From NCBI GenBank assembly GCA_963082975.1, contig OY720347.1:15668225-15732224 (forward strand): a DNA stretch of 64,000 nt, given 5' to 3'. The notes under the pieces were generated by a model that worked only from the letters and a program-made list of their open reading frames with translations, had not been told where the DNA came from and did no database searches. Positions 46,150-60,272 of this stretch are shown here, one piece after another. Made by a program: the position numbers and the translations under genes. Position 1 is the stretch's first letter, and every line of letters begins with the position of its first letter. This stretch comes from Labia minor (taxonomy: Eukaryota; Arthropoda; Insecta; Dermaptera; Spongiphoridae).

Positions 46150-49100
46150 ATAAATCATTTAGTCCCTTTATAAATGCATAATATTGGAAGGAGAATTTTA
46201 GATTTTATTTATATTATTATTATTTTATAAATTAATAACGAATCCATTGATAAAGTATATATGAAATAGTTATTATTTCAAATTCAACAGATAAATAATG
46301 AAAATAAATACTACATAAATTTACTCATTTAATAAAAATAATTTATTGTTTAATTGTCATGCATATTGATTGCGGGAATACTTTTTTAAGCACATTTTTG
46401 ATATTTCTTCACATAATGATTAAGTAATTGCTAAGATATTATATGTGATTTCAAAACCATAAATAATAATAATAAAGTTCAATTTAACCAAAAATATTAG
46501 TGATTATCAAAATTGTATATTTATATCTTAATATAATGTTATTTTAAAGATGAATTTCAATTAGGTTAATAAATCAGTGAAAAATTAACAAGTATATTAA
46601 AATCCTCATTAAAGGAATGATAAGTATTTATCATTAAGTTAATTATGCAGTGAAAATTGTGTTAACTGGTTCACGCCTCTTTCATTTGTACTCATCTCAA
46701 TGCAGATTATGCAATTTAAAATAAAAGTATAGATATTTTACTTTATTTTAATCATAATAAACGTTATTTTTAATCTGTGCAGAAGTAAAAAGTAAAAAAA
46801 TTAATATTAAAATAATTTATGTGAATAGCATAACTTTAATGCTTTAATATTAAATTAATAAAAAGTATTTCTCGCAATAAAATAAGGATTAAATAAGTAC
46901 AATATTAAAAATATATAATCTCACACATTATTACTTCATCAAAAGTCACCAGTAAGTAGATTTCTATGAAGATGATTCAAGAAATTTTTGGAGGTGAAGG
47001 CTACATGGAAAATTAAAAAATTTTTTTATTTTTTTTTTTATTTGACATCCACTTAATTTGTACATCTACCCAAAGGCAATAATACATGGTATACTTAGTT
47101 CCAATTAGAACAAAGAGAAACAAAATAAAATACAAAACAAAAAACAAAAAAAAAATTTTTTGTTTTGAAAATTAAAATAGAAAAAAAAAATAAAAAAAAT
47201 AAAAACCAAGGACAATAAACAAAAAATAAGTAAATAAAAATATTTTTTCTTTTCTTGAAAATCTTTCTACTAGAATAGGAAGTTTTTCTCACTGTCTCAT
47301 ATTATTTAAAACAAAATACAATAGGAAATAATTTATCTTAAATTAATTAGCATTGCAAATTTTGAAGATTTAGTTAGATTTTCAATCGTTTATTTTAATG
47401 AATATTTAAAATTTAAATACAATATTTATCTTTAAATAAATTAATTATATTCAAGTATACCTTTGGATATAAATTATTTAAACAGTTAGTTAATATTAGA
47501 ATTATTGTTGTAACATTCAAGAAAAAAAAATGTCAAAAGTCAAAATATTTATTCAATGTTGAATATTTGTAAAATTTTATCATATTAGATTGCTTCATGG
47601 TTATTTGGTTATTATTTTTTATATTATTAAATACGATTTCATTCTTATATAGTAGATAGTATAGTATATTTATAAAATTTAATTTATGATATTAGAAAAT
47701 AATAAATATTAATATGGAGAAAAAAAATATTTTAAATGTGGCTTTCAATACCAATTTTAACAATTTAATTGATTATATTTTATAGATTTAATAACCAAAT
47801 AAGATTAAAATATTAAATTGAGAAAATATTTTTAAATATAAATGGGTTATAGGTAAACAAATTTTGAATTATTTAGATTTATTTTAAGAAAAATTTAAAA
47901 AAAGATAACTAATGATTCAAATGAATTTTTTTTAACTTTAATGTCTTTATTTATTATATATTTTGAAAACACCAAACAGGAACATTTTACTCTTTTTTTT
48001 TAGAACCAAATTGAAAATATTTGAAAAAAATTCGGAAATGTTTAAGAGCTTAGTCCTGAATACTTTTTACCTTTTATTTGATTTTTTTTAGAACTAAATT
48101 GAAAAAAAGTACGTAAAGTCCTAAAAAACGGAACAATAGGCTGTTCCGAAGACTTTTGTCGGGACGCCGGATCAGAGCACCTAAAAACGGAACAATCCCG
48201 GAAAAATGGGACGTTTGGTCACCCTACTTATAGCTTATAGATTAGAAAAATCATATAAAATTTATTATATTGTAATAAAATATAAATGTATTTTATTTTA
48301 TTATTTTGTCTAAGATTTGATTGAAAGAAATTGCTAGTAATTGTGTGGTTTGAAAAAGTATGAGGTTAAAAGCATTCAGCTTTCATGTATTGTTTTTATC
48401 TAAACTTCAATTGAAAAAATTATCGAAAAGAAAGTTTTTAAAGGGGGGTGGGAGGGGGAGTGGTAAATGATGCAGCCTGATTCTCTGCGCCCCAGACGGT
48501 CAGTGGCATGGAAAATACCAAAAGATTATCGTAACAAATGTTATTAAAGATTGTATAAATAATAATAACATTAATAATAATTAAATGGAACGACTATTCA
48601 ATTCAGTTATCAATTATAAGATTTATTATTATGTTTAAAAATTTATATTGAATGTACAAAAAATGCATTTAACTATTGATTAATCTATATTATAAATCTC
48701 AAACTATCGGATATTCTATATATTTTTATATTTATTATATACGAAATTTCAACAATATTTCACAATTGTAAATTTATCTTTAATCTTCTTGAATTAAAAA
48801 AAAAATTGAAATGGGAAACATATTTAAATTAAATGCAAACGATAAAATCAGAAGATAAATAAAAACAAATTAAATTTAATTTATATTTGAGATTAACGCA
48901 TTAATAATAAATTTTGCATGATTTCCGAAGAATATCTATGAAGAAATATATAAAAAAATTATATATATATTAGTAAATTAGATAATTAATTAAAAACAAA
49001 CTTTCTGCTTCGCTAATTTTATGTTATCGCCTGATACTGATATATAATCATAATCAAATTTAAAATAAAAAAATTTGGTAAGGTAAATTTCAGGAAAAAT

Positions 49101-52100
49101 CAAATAAAAGACTTTTATAGTTATAAGATTGTGAAATTGAAAAATTGAAAGTTTTTTTTTTTAAGGGAAACCCAAATAATTAATGACATAGGTTCTCCAT
49201 AATGTCCCTATCTCAAATGTTTTTCTAACGTGAATCATTTTTTTCTTCTTACCGGATATAGAAAAAAAAAACAAGATTAAGTATCATATAATTAAGTATT
49301 TGCATTAATGCGTATAAGTTTCATTTGAGATATTATTATACAAATTTCATTGAAAATATAAGAAGAGTTAGACATAAATTTTTTTTTAAATTAATATATA
49401 ATATATTAATTTGAAGTGTAATAAAGTTAATGATGATTTAGGATTGATTTAAATTAGAAGAAAGTTTAAATGATCGTATAATTTGATCCTGTTTGGTCTG
49501 GGAGTTGCCGGAGGCGATCTTCAACGCCCGGAGAAAGCAAATCGGTTGCGACCAGGACATAAAATCCACAAACATTCCTTTTTCACATATGATTCATTAA
49601 TTAATTAATAGTTGAAATTTTTTAAAGCAATTTTAAAGAAAAAAAAATACTAAATAAATAAAATGGTTATTTTAGAGTACTATAGATAAAACACCTGCAA
49701 AAAAATAAAATCAACAGGTGTGTAAAATATCAAATTTCTGGGAGAAGATTCAAGTCTCACTTAATTTAGAAAGATAAATGCCAATTCAATGAAATTTAGA
49801 AATCTTTGTTTGGATTTAAAATAGCAAGGCATCCTTTAAGCTGAGAAAAACATATTACTTTCACTTACATATATGCAGATATTCGAATAATACAATACAT
49901 ACCTACATAATATACTATATACCTCCGTTTTAGGGTATTTAAAAATAACAGATCTTTTAAATAGACTTAATTTTACCAATATATTAATATGTTAATGAGG
50001 AATTAAATTAATAAATTATATTAATTAAATTCAAAAATATTTATCTCATCATATTATACTAGCAAAAATTGTAATTGTATGTATTGTAAAATTATATATA
50101 TATATATATATATATGTCTATATATAAATATATATTTGTATTTTTGAAATATTAAACGTCTCAAAGGATTTTTTTGAAATTCAAACCATAGATAATTTTT
50201 ATAAATTTGTATTGGTTTCAGCCTTGGGAAAAATCATCTTTATTAGTTTTTTCTTAATTTAAAATAGGAAATTTACATGACGTCAGCAACTACGTCAATA
50301 CAAAATTTATAAATATGAATAAAATCAAATTATGAAATATATATTATTTTATACCCACAGGCCATAGGGGTGTATGTTTTATGACTATTAATTTATGTTC
50401 TTTTAAATTATTTTAAATTATTTGAATGAGCGGTGGATAGATGAACCAGGTACTATTTATTAAATGATAATAACTCACTATATAATTTGAAAATATGTTT
50501 AAAGAAGTCATATAATATCATTTTATACTTAAAAACAAAATTCAAAATATAAGACTATCATAACGTATTTTAATATTTAATTAAAAAAAGTAATTAAAAT
50601 AGTAAAATAATTTTTTTTTTATTTATCATTATAAATTATAATTAGAGCCGATCTATCTATCACCAGTCTAACACATTTATTCAAATTTCTTTTTTAAATG
50701 CCTATTGATTTAAATTATTTTTTATATATTGTATTTTCGAAAATTATGAATTAATTACTATTTTATTTATCATCACATTGATTTATTATAAGATAATTGT
50801 TAATAATTTCAATTAATTTATTATTTAACTTATATGCAAAAAGGTAAAATTTTGTCTTATTATGATTTTCTAAAGTAAAAAAAAAATATTTAATAAATTT
50901 TTACAAATATTAACTCAATACCACACTACCTAGAACTTAGAGACAACTACTATCATTTTTAATAATAATATTAATAATATTCAAATAAAACTAATGATGT
51001 ATCTATTTACACTATATTACCCCTAGAATATTCAAAATCAATTAATTCATTATTTCAGTCAATTTTGATTTAATACGGAAATTGTTTTAATTTAATGAAA
51101 TTTAAAAATTTTATACACTCTTTATATTACTTTTAAAAAATATCAGTTAAATATTATTATTTTTATATCAGATTACTCTGTTTAAAGGTAAATATAAAAT
51201 AAACAAAAATTGTCAAATTTATTTTGTTATCAGTTGTATTTAAGAATCACAAAATAAATCAAATCTTTAAAGAAAATAAATTGTGACTTATAAAGCAATG
51301 AAAAGCTGTCTAGAATATCTTTTATAGTAATTATAATAATATTTCTAAAATTGATTTTCGAAAAAATTACGTTCTTCATTTTATTCCTTAAGGTACTTAA
51401 TTGAAATTAAATTAATATAAAAAGAATTTTTCAAAATAATAGTTATAACGTTTTTAGTATTTTCACCTTTTGTATCAATATTACAACTTAATTGAAAAAT
51501 CTTTCTATAATCAATTCTTAAATGTCAAACTTTTGTGTTGGGAGTAAATCTATAGGTAAAAAATACGTAGGATATTTATAAAAGAATCGCTAGTTAAGGA
51601 AGTGTGATCCAGTTTAATATTTTATATAAGTATGTAAAGTGTATGTACACTTATGGAGGCATTCATTTCATGCTTCATTTGTAAACGAAACAGGCATTAA
51701 TTAAACTCAAATGTCTCCCCATCAATAGAAAGAAAAGAAAATTTGAAAGAATCATGTCACCCTTTTGAGAGTGTCTAGGTCGTGCCTTGACAACTTTCTC
51801 AGTTATTCTTCAAATGGACTGCAACTAGTGGTATACAAGTACATGACCTGTTAATTCATATTCAAAATTCATTTCTCTAATTTGCAAAACAAATTCTTTA
51901 TTGTTATCCTTTCTTAATCAGTCCTCGCGCCATTGCATTTTTCATATGATTACTTATTTTAAAACAATGACATAAAAACAAATGAAATACAAAATAATGA
52001 GAAATATAGATAATTATATAATTTTTAAAATATAAAAAACAAAATTACATGCAATTAATATTTTCATATGTATACACTCACTCATAATTAAATAAAAACA

Positions 52101-52320
52101 TTGAAAGTGATATGAAATTCTTCTTGTTATTTTAAAAAGTTTTAAAATTAGAAATGATTGCAATAAATTATTCAAATATTAATCAAATTAATTGTATTAA
52201 AAAAAAAATATTGAATATCTATGAAGAAAAGAAAGCAAAAGTAAGATGTAGGAAAATAAATGATTATAAATAATAAGTATAGATATATAATAAATCTAAA
52301 TATAATTTATACATCGTATA
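46150..52320. other. Long gene-free AT-rich region
   Basis: No spliceable coding exon was recognised. It holds a degraded inverted-end element at about 47975-48232 (ending GGGACGTTTGGTCACCCT), an AT tract at 50094-50117, and GC-richer low-copy patches at about 48440-48530, 49490-49575 and 51700-51850. Confidence 0.45.
47975..48232. mobile_element. Degraded hAT-like miniature
   Basis: The right end GGGACGTTTGGTCACCCT is the inverse of an AGGGTGACCAAACGTCCC-type terminus. The interior TTTAGAACCAAATTGAAAA motif recurs in the elements at 60755 and 59975. The left end is not recognisable. Confidence 0.45.
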
Positions 52321-52324
52321 AGAT

Positions 52325-53330
52325 TTTCTCGAATATTGTTTTAATAAAATTACGGCCATGTGTAGAGGAAATATTAGAATGATATCGATGCGGATTCAGG
52401 TCAAATCGAACACAACTTTAGAGAAGATATTTTCATTAAGGCCGATATTAGAAAAAAAATCGCGAATCGATATTTCTGTTCACCAATTTTTAGGAAAGCA
52501 TATGACTCAATAGACCGGGAAAAACTTTTTATGATTCAAATTAGCATTCAAGCTAGCAAAGGAAGAGTAAGATGCGGGAATCAACTGTCAGAAACTTTCG
52601 AAATTCGGAATGGGTTAAAACAAGGGGACGCATTATCACCAATTTTATTTAATTTTGTATTAGAATATGTAATTAGACAAATTGGGGAAAAATCAAACGG
52701 AATCCAACTAAACAAAAGAAATCAAGTATTAGGTTACGCAGACGACTCAAATATAATAGGAGATTCGGCAATTGCAATTATAAAGATAGCATAGAAAAAT
52801 AATCGAAGCAGGAAAAGAGGTGGGACTGGAAATTAATAATGCTATGACAAAGTATTTAGTAACAGAGAGGAATAGTATTAACACACAAAGTCATAACATA
52901 CAAGATATAGAATTTGAAAATGTAGAAAAATGTAAATACTTAGGTTTTGTAATAACGAAAGATAATAATATTCGAGATGAGTTTAAAGCGAGGTTACAAT
53001 CGGGAAGGGCCTGTTATCATGCCGTAAAGGGGCTTATCGCGTCCAAATTATTATCAAAGGGGATAAAAATTAAAATATATAAAACAATTTTTTTACCGGT
53101 TGTATTATATGTGTGTGAGGCATGGTCCATGACCTTAGGTGACGAGAGTAGATTTAGAGTATTTGAGAATAGGATTCTTTGCAGCATTTATGGGCCAAAG
53201 AAAGATGAGGTCACCGGGGAATGGCGGAGATTGCATAACGAGGAATTCCCTAACCTCTAAGCATCTCCAGAAATAGTTAGGGTTATAAAATTGAGAAGAC
53301 TGTGATGGGCAGGGAAGTGGCTAGAATGGG
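52325..53330 (+). mobile_element. Non-LTR retrotransposon with reverse-transcriptase domain, broken
   Basis: The largest RT fragment here. It starts within the RT palm (a FRKAYDSIDREKL segment just before 52531) and has LKQGDALSPILFNFVLEYVI and the catalytic GYADDS. A frame break near 52795 separates it from the second ORF (52820-53260), which holds the thumb/connector region (CKYLGFVITKDNNIRDEFKA) and GPKKDEVTGEWRRLHNEE. Stops at both junctions and a missing 3' end make it dead. Other 3' fragments in the window belong to the same family. Confidence 0.8.
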
Positions 53331-53512
53331 ACTTTAATTACTTTTTTATATAGGGAAGAGATACATAATATATCGGTTAATTATAACTATATTATTTATA
53401 TTTTATTTTTATTTAATATAATAAATGATCAAAAGGTTGTAAATTGTAATTATCTCTATCTACCAATTATACTATTATATTAAATAATGCGTTGTAGTAT
53501 AATATTTTAGTT

Positions 53513-53800
53513 TAGAGAAAAAAAATGAAAACGTGGTAGGTAATGGTCCTTTTCCGAATGAGCTAGATTTCTAAACAGTTGATAGAAAACTTTTGAAATT
53601 TTAAATAATGTCCACGTACCAAATTTCATTATTCTAGCTCAAACCGTTTTTGGGTTATAATGTATATTATAAATATATATAAACATCAAAATCTCGGCAT
53701 CGAAAATTTTCATGATCGTAATCAGCGATGTATTGGTAAAATAAGAAGTAAGGGAACGCATAGTGGGAGCAAAAAAGTCCTATTTTCAGCAAACTATTTT
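53513..53800 (+). repeat. Fragment of repeat A (copy 6) joined to repeat B
   Basis: 53513-53725 matches the middle and right of repeat A (GGTAATGGTCCTTTTCCGAA and ATCGAAAATTTTCATGATCG). 53740-53800 matches repeat B at 42930-43025. Confidence 0.6.
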
Positions 53801-54749
53801 TTTCCATATAAGAATGATATCCCCTTGAAATTAATTCAGCCTCAAAACAATCAACATTAATATAAATAATCAAAAGAAAATATAAATATGAATAATATTT
53901 GTAAGAAACTAAAATAAAGAGGATTTAAAATAAATTTTATTTTATTGTTTTTATAGTATTTCTTGTATTTTATTTCTTGTGTATTTTTATATTCAACTAA
54001 CTATTTATATAGAGGTATTAATATATGACATTAGTAAATGATAATGGAAAATATGATGTAATAAAAATAAAAAGGAAATGTATATTCTACTTTCTATTTT
54101 ATTCCTAGCAATTTTTATATAATAAACAATAATTTTTACTTGTTTAGGGTTTAATTATTATTTTCGATCCGATGTATGAGAGTATTTCTCTTCTTAAAAG
54201 CTATTCATTATTTCTTCGATTAAAAATATACTTAAATAGAATTTTTATCTTTATAAATATAATTGGTAGTTGTGTGGGGATAGAAATTATGGAGAGTGAA
54301 AAAAGATTATTTTAATAAACTAATAACGGTGATCTCGTTATCGTGCAATTTTAGACTTAATTGATTGTAGGTAGATATATATATACTAATATAAATTGAT
54401 AAATGATGGAGGGGTGATGGAAATTCAATGGGAACCGCCGCAGGTCCTTGGAGAGAGCGAGGAAAGTGTTTCACTTGTTTGATTTGTTTGTTGACATGTC
54501 AATGAACGACCGACAGAAACAAACTTCAATCGTATCAATACCTATAGATGCCACTACAATAATTTATATATCTTTATATTAATTTATACTTTCTCTTATG
54601 TCCATAGGATTGACAAATAGTTGGAAAAAAAATTGACTATTCCGTCAAAATTGAAAAATTGAATATCATTTTAAAAATTTTGGAAAATCAATAAAATCAT
54701 TTTCGATGAGTTTTTGGCCAAATATCAAAAAAAAACTATTCTATCTTTA

Positions 54750-55110
54750 TAACTCTGTGCTTCTTTGAAGCAGCAACCACATTTCTCCAAATGTCCTTAT
54801 CCTGATCCACAACCATCCAACCTCTACCCTCTCCCATCTCTCTTACGTCGTTTCCTACATTGTCCACCCTCCGCGCCCTTGTTTTCCAAGCGGAGGCTTC
54901 CCAATTGGTCTCCCCATCAATATATTTTTCGCTATTCTTTCCTCTCCCATTCTAGCCACGTGCCCTGCCCATCACACCCTTCTCAATTTTATAACCCTAA
55001 CTTTGTCTGGAGATGCATAGAGGTCATGCATTCCTCGTTATACAGCCCCCGGTGACTACATCTATCTTTCTTTGGTCCAGAAATGCAAAGAAACCTATTC
55101 TCAAATAATC
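54750..55110 (-). mobile_element. Non-LTR retrotransposon 3' fragment
   Basis: Minus-strand end of the same RT family (from AGCAGCAACCACATTTCTCC back through the GAAAGATAGATGTAGTCACC segment). Multiple frame breaks. Confidence 0.65.
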
Positions 55111-55139
55111 TAAATTTTCAAATGTAAAGTTCAAATTAA

Positions 55140-55458
55140 GAAAAAGTACTTATTTATTTTATATGTATGTAAAAAAAAGGTAAAATGTTTTTGCGATCAG
55201 GCTCTCAAACATTTTCGATTTTTCAATATGGCTCTAAGTATTACCAAGTGCGCCCACCGCTGTTATATTATTTATTTAAGAAATGTGCCCGACTATTGAA
55301 AAAGGTTGCCGACCTCTGATTATTATCATAAACTATATTACACAGTCTATTATAGGTAAGTAAATAACTTTTACACATATCTTTTTCTTTGTGTGCCGCC
55401 AAATTTTTAAACCGCTAAAAGTGTGCCGCGGTAAAAAAAAGGTTGAAAATCACTGGCA
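55140..55458. mobile_element. Composite of two truncated hAT-type miniatures
   Basis: 55170-55320 ends in GGTTGCCGACCTCTG. 55375-55458 matches the right half of 59975-60272 (GTGTGCCGCCAAATTTTTAA) and ends GGTTGAAAATCACTGG. Left halves are absent. Confidence 0.55.
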
Positions 55459-55460
55459 AA

Positions 55461-55770
55461 TAGGTTATGCAATTCCTCGTTATGCAGTCTCCGCCATTCC
55501 CCGGTCACCTCATCTTCTTTGGCCCATAAATGCTGCGAAGAATCTTATTCTCAAATACTCTATATCTACTCTCGTCTCCCAGGGTCATAGACCATACCTC
55601 ACAGCCATATAACACAAAAGGCAAAATAATTGGTTTACTTATATATTTTAATTTTAATTCCCTTTGATAATAATTTTGACGAGATAAGTCCCTTTACTGC
55701 ATGATAACAGGCATTGCCCGATTGCAACCTCGATTTAAATTCTCGAATTTGATTATTCTTCATAAAAAAC
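55461..55770 (-). mobile_element. Non-LTR retrotransposon fragment, internal/3' part
   Basis: Minus-strand sequence overlapping in content with 54990-55110 and 7590-7890, so it is a separate copy. It runs from the GCAATTCCTCGTTATGCAGT segment to the part coding for Phe-Lys-Ala-Arg-like sequence seen at 31080 and 52980. Confidence 0.6.
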
Positions 55771-56527
55771 TACTTTTCGAAAGGTAATTTAACATAATAA
55801 TAACTAAATATTTTTGTTTAAATTTACTATTAATAATATTATTTAAATTTACTTCATGCTATTTTATAATCGATATAAAATTAGCTAAATTATATTATTT
55901 TGGTTTTTGTAATTGGAACTCATAAGTAAATAAAGGAGGCACTGGTTAAAACTCTTCGATAACTATGAGATTGAACTTTTATATCATCTTACATGGATAT
56001 AATTAAATTAATTTCTTAATTAATTAAAAAAAAAATTAAATGATGTAACTTCCCCCACCAGTGTTCCATCTCTGGAAAGTTTCAAACAATAACAATTCAT
56101 TTAATGTTTTTTTTTTTTTGTTTTTTTTTGTGATTATATCAATACTTAATTAATAAATCATCTTGATATTTCAATCGTTCAACTCTTCTATGTAATTCAG
56201 TATTCTAATTTGGAAAGCACATCTTATCCTTGGCCTACAATGTCCGGAAGTTATTTAAGTTAACAAAATGAATTTAAATAATGAACTTAATTATGAATAT
56301 TTATAGCATTGATAAATAATCATAGATCAATTAATAATTAAATGAATCTGTTATTATTAATTCATTATTTTGAAGTCCTTTATTAATTATTGTTATAATT
56401 ATATATATAAATTTAAAGATATAATTATTTATTTATTTTTAGTTCAATTCTTTTATTTATTATATAATATGATATAACAATAGATTTTTGAGAGTAAGAT
56501 TTTTATTATAATTGTTTTTTTAGGTTA

Positions 56528-56529
<2 letters not shown>

Positions 56530-56606
<77 letters not shown>
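56530..56606 (+). repeat. Compound CT/AT microsatellite
   Basis: An uninterrupted CT dinucleotide run of about 43 bases followed directly by an AT run of about 32 bases. Confidence 0.9.
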
Positions 56607-56608
<2 letters not shown>

Positions 56609-57742
56609 ATTTCCTAGGTATCTCTGGTATCTATGTATGTATGAAATGTCTGACACATTATGAAGTTAGCTACAAATTTAGAATATTACAATTTACAATT
56701 TTTATAGAATTTAAAATAAAAAAAAAATTTAATACAAATTGAAATATTCTAATTTTTGATATTAATATTATTTTTTATCATAAAAGAGAATTTATTAAAC
56801 ATAATAAACATAAATAGAAACCTATCAAAATTATTAATTTTTTACTAACTTCATTTTTTTAAAATTTTGTTTTGTTATTATTAAATATTGAAAAAAAAAT
56901 AAAAAAAATATTACGACGATTTGAATAAAGTTATTAATTTTATATTTAAACATTGTCTTGTAATTAATTGAAACAAAATTTCCTATAAATTAATATTATT
57001 AATCAATCTCGAAGCCGCCCGTTCCTCTAAGAAGGGTTTTATGCCGCCGGTGCATATGATCCCGAGAACGGATAGTATATATATAAAGATTTATCCAGAT
57101 AATTTTTTTTTTTGTAATACTATTTAAAAAAATGATTTGAATTTTCTAGTAAAGAATTTGAAATTCATATATGTTTTAATTATATTATATTTAACATTAA
57201 TTATATAAAATTACATATTAAAAGTAAAAGATTGAATAAATAATAAATTATTTTCAGTCAATTGTTAAATTTACATACATCACTTCATTTAAGAAGTAAA
57301 TTAGTATAATTAGTAATTTAAAATTTAAAATGTTGATAGATATAATGAGAGCGAAAGATGGTAATCTTATTGGTAATGGTATTCAAGGAATAAGAGAGGG
57401 AAATTCCCGATTTTTTTTCAAACAAATTCAATACAACACCTGAACAGGCATTCATCCGTTTGATTAAATGACTATTCTTTTTAAATGAGAGTTATAACCT
57501 TGACAACTTTCTAAGAGAGAGGATTCTTAGAACCTAAAATTGAGAGTTTCCAGGCTGGGGATCAAAGGGTACTTTACTTCAATTACTAATAAAATTACGA
57601 TATCATAAATGGTGGTCAATTAATTTCTTCTGTAACTTCTGTGGCTCGCAGAAACAGATAAAATAGCATGAATATAATAATTACTATCGACATATCATAC
57701 ACCTATATATATATATATATATATATATATCGTATATATATA

Positions 57743-57955
57743 CAAGAGGTCTGTTCAAAAGAAAAGGTGAATTATGAATTTTCACGGAATGTCTACATTC
57801 GATTATCGATTTTTTTGGTTTGTTATGTTGGTACGCATATGTTTCTCATATGTTGACATTGTCAGCCATTTTATATTAGTAGTTTGTTATTGTGATGGAT
57901 AAATAAATACTTTTCGAAATAATTCAATATTCACCTTTTCTTTTGAACAGACTCG
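57743..57955. mobile_element. Mariner-type MITE, copy 1, 213 bp
   Basis: Inverted ends GAGGTCTGTTCAAAAGAAAA and the reverse of CTTTTGAACAGACTCG, with TA at both sides. Same family as 59027-59226 but with the interior in opposite orientation. Confidence 0.8.
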
Positions 57956-58068
57956 TATAAATCTTTTGTTGTAATAACAAAAACAATAAAACAATATTAT
58001 AATATTTATTTATTTATTAAAATGGTCTCCACTTCAGCAATTTGGATAGATAGGTAAAATTAAAAGTA

Positions 58069-58280
58069 GAGTAAACGTACCAGTAGTTGACCAGTGTACC
58101 AGTAATTAACCATTTGATAGAATTTTTTGCAAAATAAGCTTTTTAATTTTAAATTAAGCACGAGATATCGAAGATGATCAAAAAGAGCCTCTTCCGGATT
58201 GATTAACAATGAAACATAGAAACATCTTATTTTGATAAAAAAAAATATATCAAATGGTCAATTACTGGGACGTTTACCCT
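58069..58280. mobile_element. MITE with AGGGTAAACGT ends, 212 bp
   Basis: Inverted ends AGAGTAAACGTACCAGTAGT and AGGGTAAACGTCCCAGTAAT, with the inverted match going on into ATTTGATA. Shares the CAACTACTGG core with 29743-29993. Confidence 0.7.
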
Positions 58281-59026
58281 ATTATTTGAATTTTTTTATC
58301 CTTCTATTTACACTGAAAATAAACTTAAAACAGAGGGGTATTAGCTCTTGAGTGAAAGTAGACGATATTGACCATCAAATATGACCGGAGGCTAGATCCT
58401 CTTTTTTTGTGTTGCTTTTACTTTCTTTTTAGATGAACAAAATAGTTGAGATGAGGCGGGGTCCTCAAGACCTAACGTCCAGGGGGATTCAATTCCCTCC
58501 CTCTAGACACCTCTCAGATATCAGTTAAGATAAAAAAAAATTCCCACCGCTCCAGACTTGTTTTGTCCGTAAACTCGGAAATGAATGAATGAATGAGAGA
58601 TCGCTGGATTCTTGCAAAACTAATTATATATAACACTTTCCTTACATCCGTCGCCTGAAGTCATTTAGTCTCGTTCAAAAAATTTCCTAGATATTTTTTT
58701 TTTATTTATTTTAATTTCTCAGACAAAATAAAAATATTTGATAAAGAAAATCTAAACCATTTATATGATGATCATGTATATAGTTTTGATATTTTTTTTT
58801 AATATAGATTTATATTAATTATTTATATACTTATATTTAAATAAATATTTGTAAATTTTCTATTTTTATCAAGAAATATTTAAAAAAAAAATTATTCGGT
58901 TCTCATAAGGAAATTGAAAATTTACTCTCCAACTTCCGGAATTATTTGAAAGCGGATATTATATTTCATTTAAAAACAAATCTTATAACATATATCATAC
59001 ATCATTCCAATCAAAATTAGAATGTA

Positions 59027-59226
59027 TGAGGTCTGTTCAAAAGAAAAGGTGAATTTTGAATTATTTCGAAAATTATTTATTTATTCATCACTATAACAAA
59101 CTACTAATCTAAAATGGCTGATAATGTGAACATATGTGTACCAACATAAGAAAACAAAATTTCGATAATCGAATGTACACAGTACGCGAAAATTCATAAT
59201 TCATCTTTTCCTTTGAACAGACCTCG
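59027..59226. mobile_element. Mariner-type MITE, copy 2, 200 bp
   Basis: Inverted ends TGAGGTCTGTTCAAAAGAAA and the reverse of CCTTTGAACAGACCTCG with flanking TA. About 1.1 kb from copy 1. Confidence 0.8.
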
Positions 59227-59974
59227 TATACTCGTATTTGTTTTAATTATATTTATATGTTTATTAATTAATTACAATTTTAATAATATATATTTAATAT
59301 GTTTTTTTTAAATTAGAATAAAAGATATTGACTTAAAAAACAATCATAAAAGAAAATTTTCATAGTTTATTCTTCTTTTATTAATACTGAAATGAAATAC
59401 TGAAAAATATTATTAAATAATAAATTTTCAATTAAATCGATTAATTGATATTGTATTTGACTACGCGAAAATAATTATTTTAGTTTTTTATTTATTTTTT
59501 ATTTTATATTAAATAATTAAAAGAAAAAAAATATGAGATCATTTTTATCGACTGATGCTCGTTGTATTTACCAGAATAGATTACCAAGAACAATTTTCAA
59601 ACAAATGTGATTGAATTTATTTATTTGTTTATGATTAATTAATTATTTGTATAATGACTTTACGATTTAGATGGGTGTCACAAACAGTCTAGATACCGAT
59701 ACGACTTGAAATGAATAATAAATAATCGGATTATTTCATCTAAAGCCTCATTAAATAGCAAAACGTGACACGATTATTTAAAACCACGAGTTCATTTATT
59801 TATCAATTCCCAGAGGGATATTTTTTTTTTTTTGAAAGATACATTTCTAATTCATTTCAATTGTTATTTTTTTCAATCGTATTATTATGATTTCCTTCAA
59901 ATTAAAAATAGATACAAGTTGATTAATGAATAATGTCATTTCTTGTTCAGCATTTCAAAACATATATGCTAAAG

Positions 59975-60272
59975 CAGTGATTCTCAATAATTGTGCCGTG
60001 ACACTTTTGTATTATCAAAATGTGCCGTCAAATTTTACAAATGTAAAGAGACTCTTAAACATTTCCGACTTTTTTCAATTTTTTTCAATATGGTTTAAAA
60101 AAAAAGTAAAATGTTTTTGCGATCAGGCTCTTAAACATTTTCTACTTTTTTCAATTTTTTTCAATATGGTAAATAAATAAATAACTTTTGCACTTATCTT
60201 TTTCTTTGTGTGCCGCCAAATTTTTAACCCGTTAAAAGTGTGGCGCGGTAAAAATAATGTTGAGAATCACTG
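59975..60272. mobile_element. hAT-type miniature element, 298 bp
   Basis: Inverted ends CAGTGATTCTCAA, flanked by TGCTAAAG and TGCTAAAA (7 of 8 identical). The interior has two copies of a segment containing TCAATTTTTTTCAATATGG. Confidence 0.85.

Noticed and set aside
52531-53260. Functional reverse-transcriptase gene
   Set aside because: The frame is broken between the two ORFs, the 5' part including the endonuclease is missing, and the 3' end is truncated.
56530-56606. CRISPR-like or tandem-array signal
   Set aside because: Pure CT and AT dinucleotide runs; a microsatellite with no spacers.
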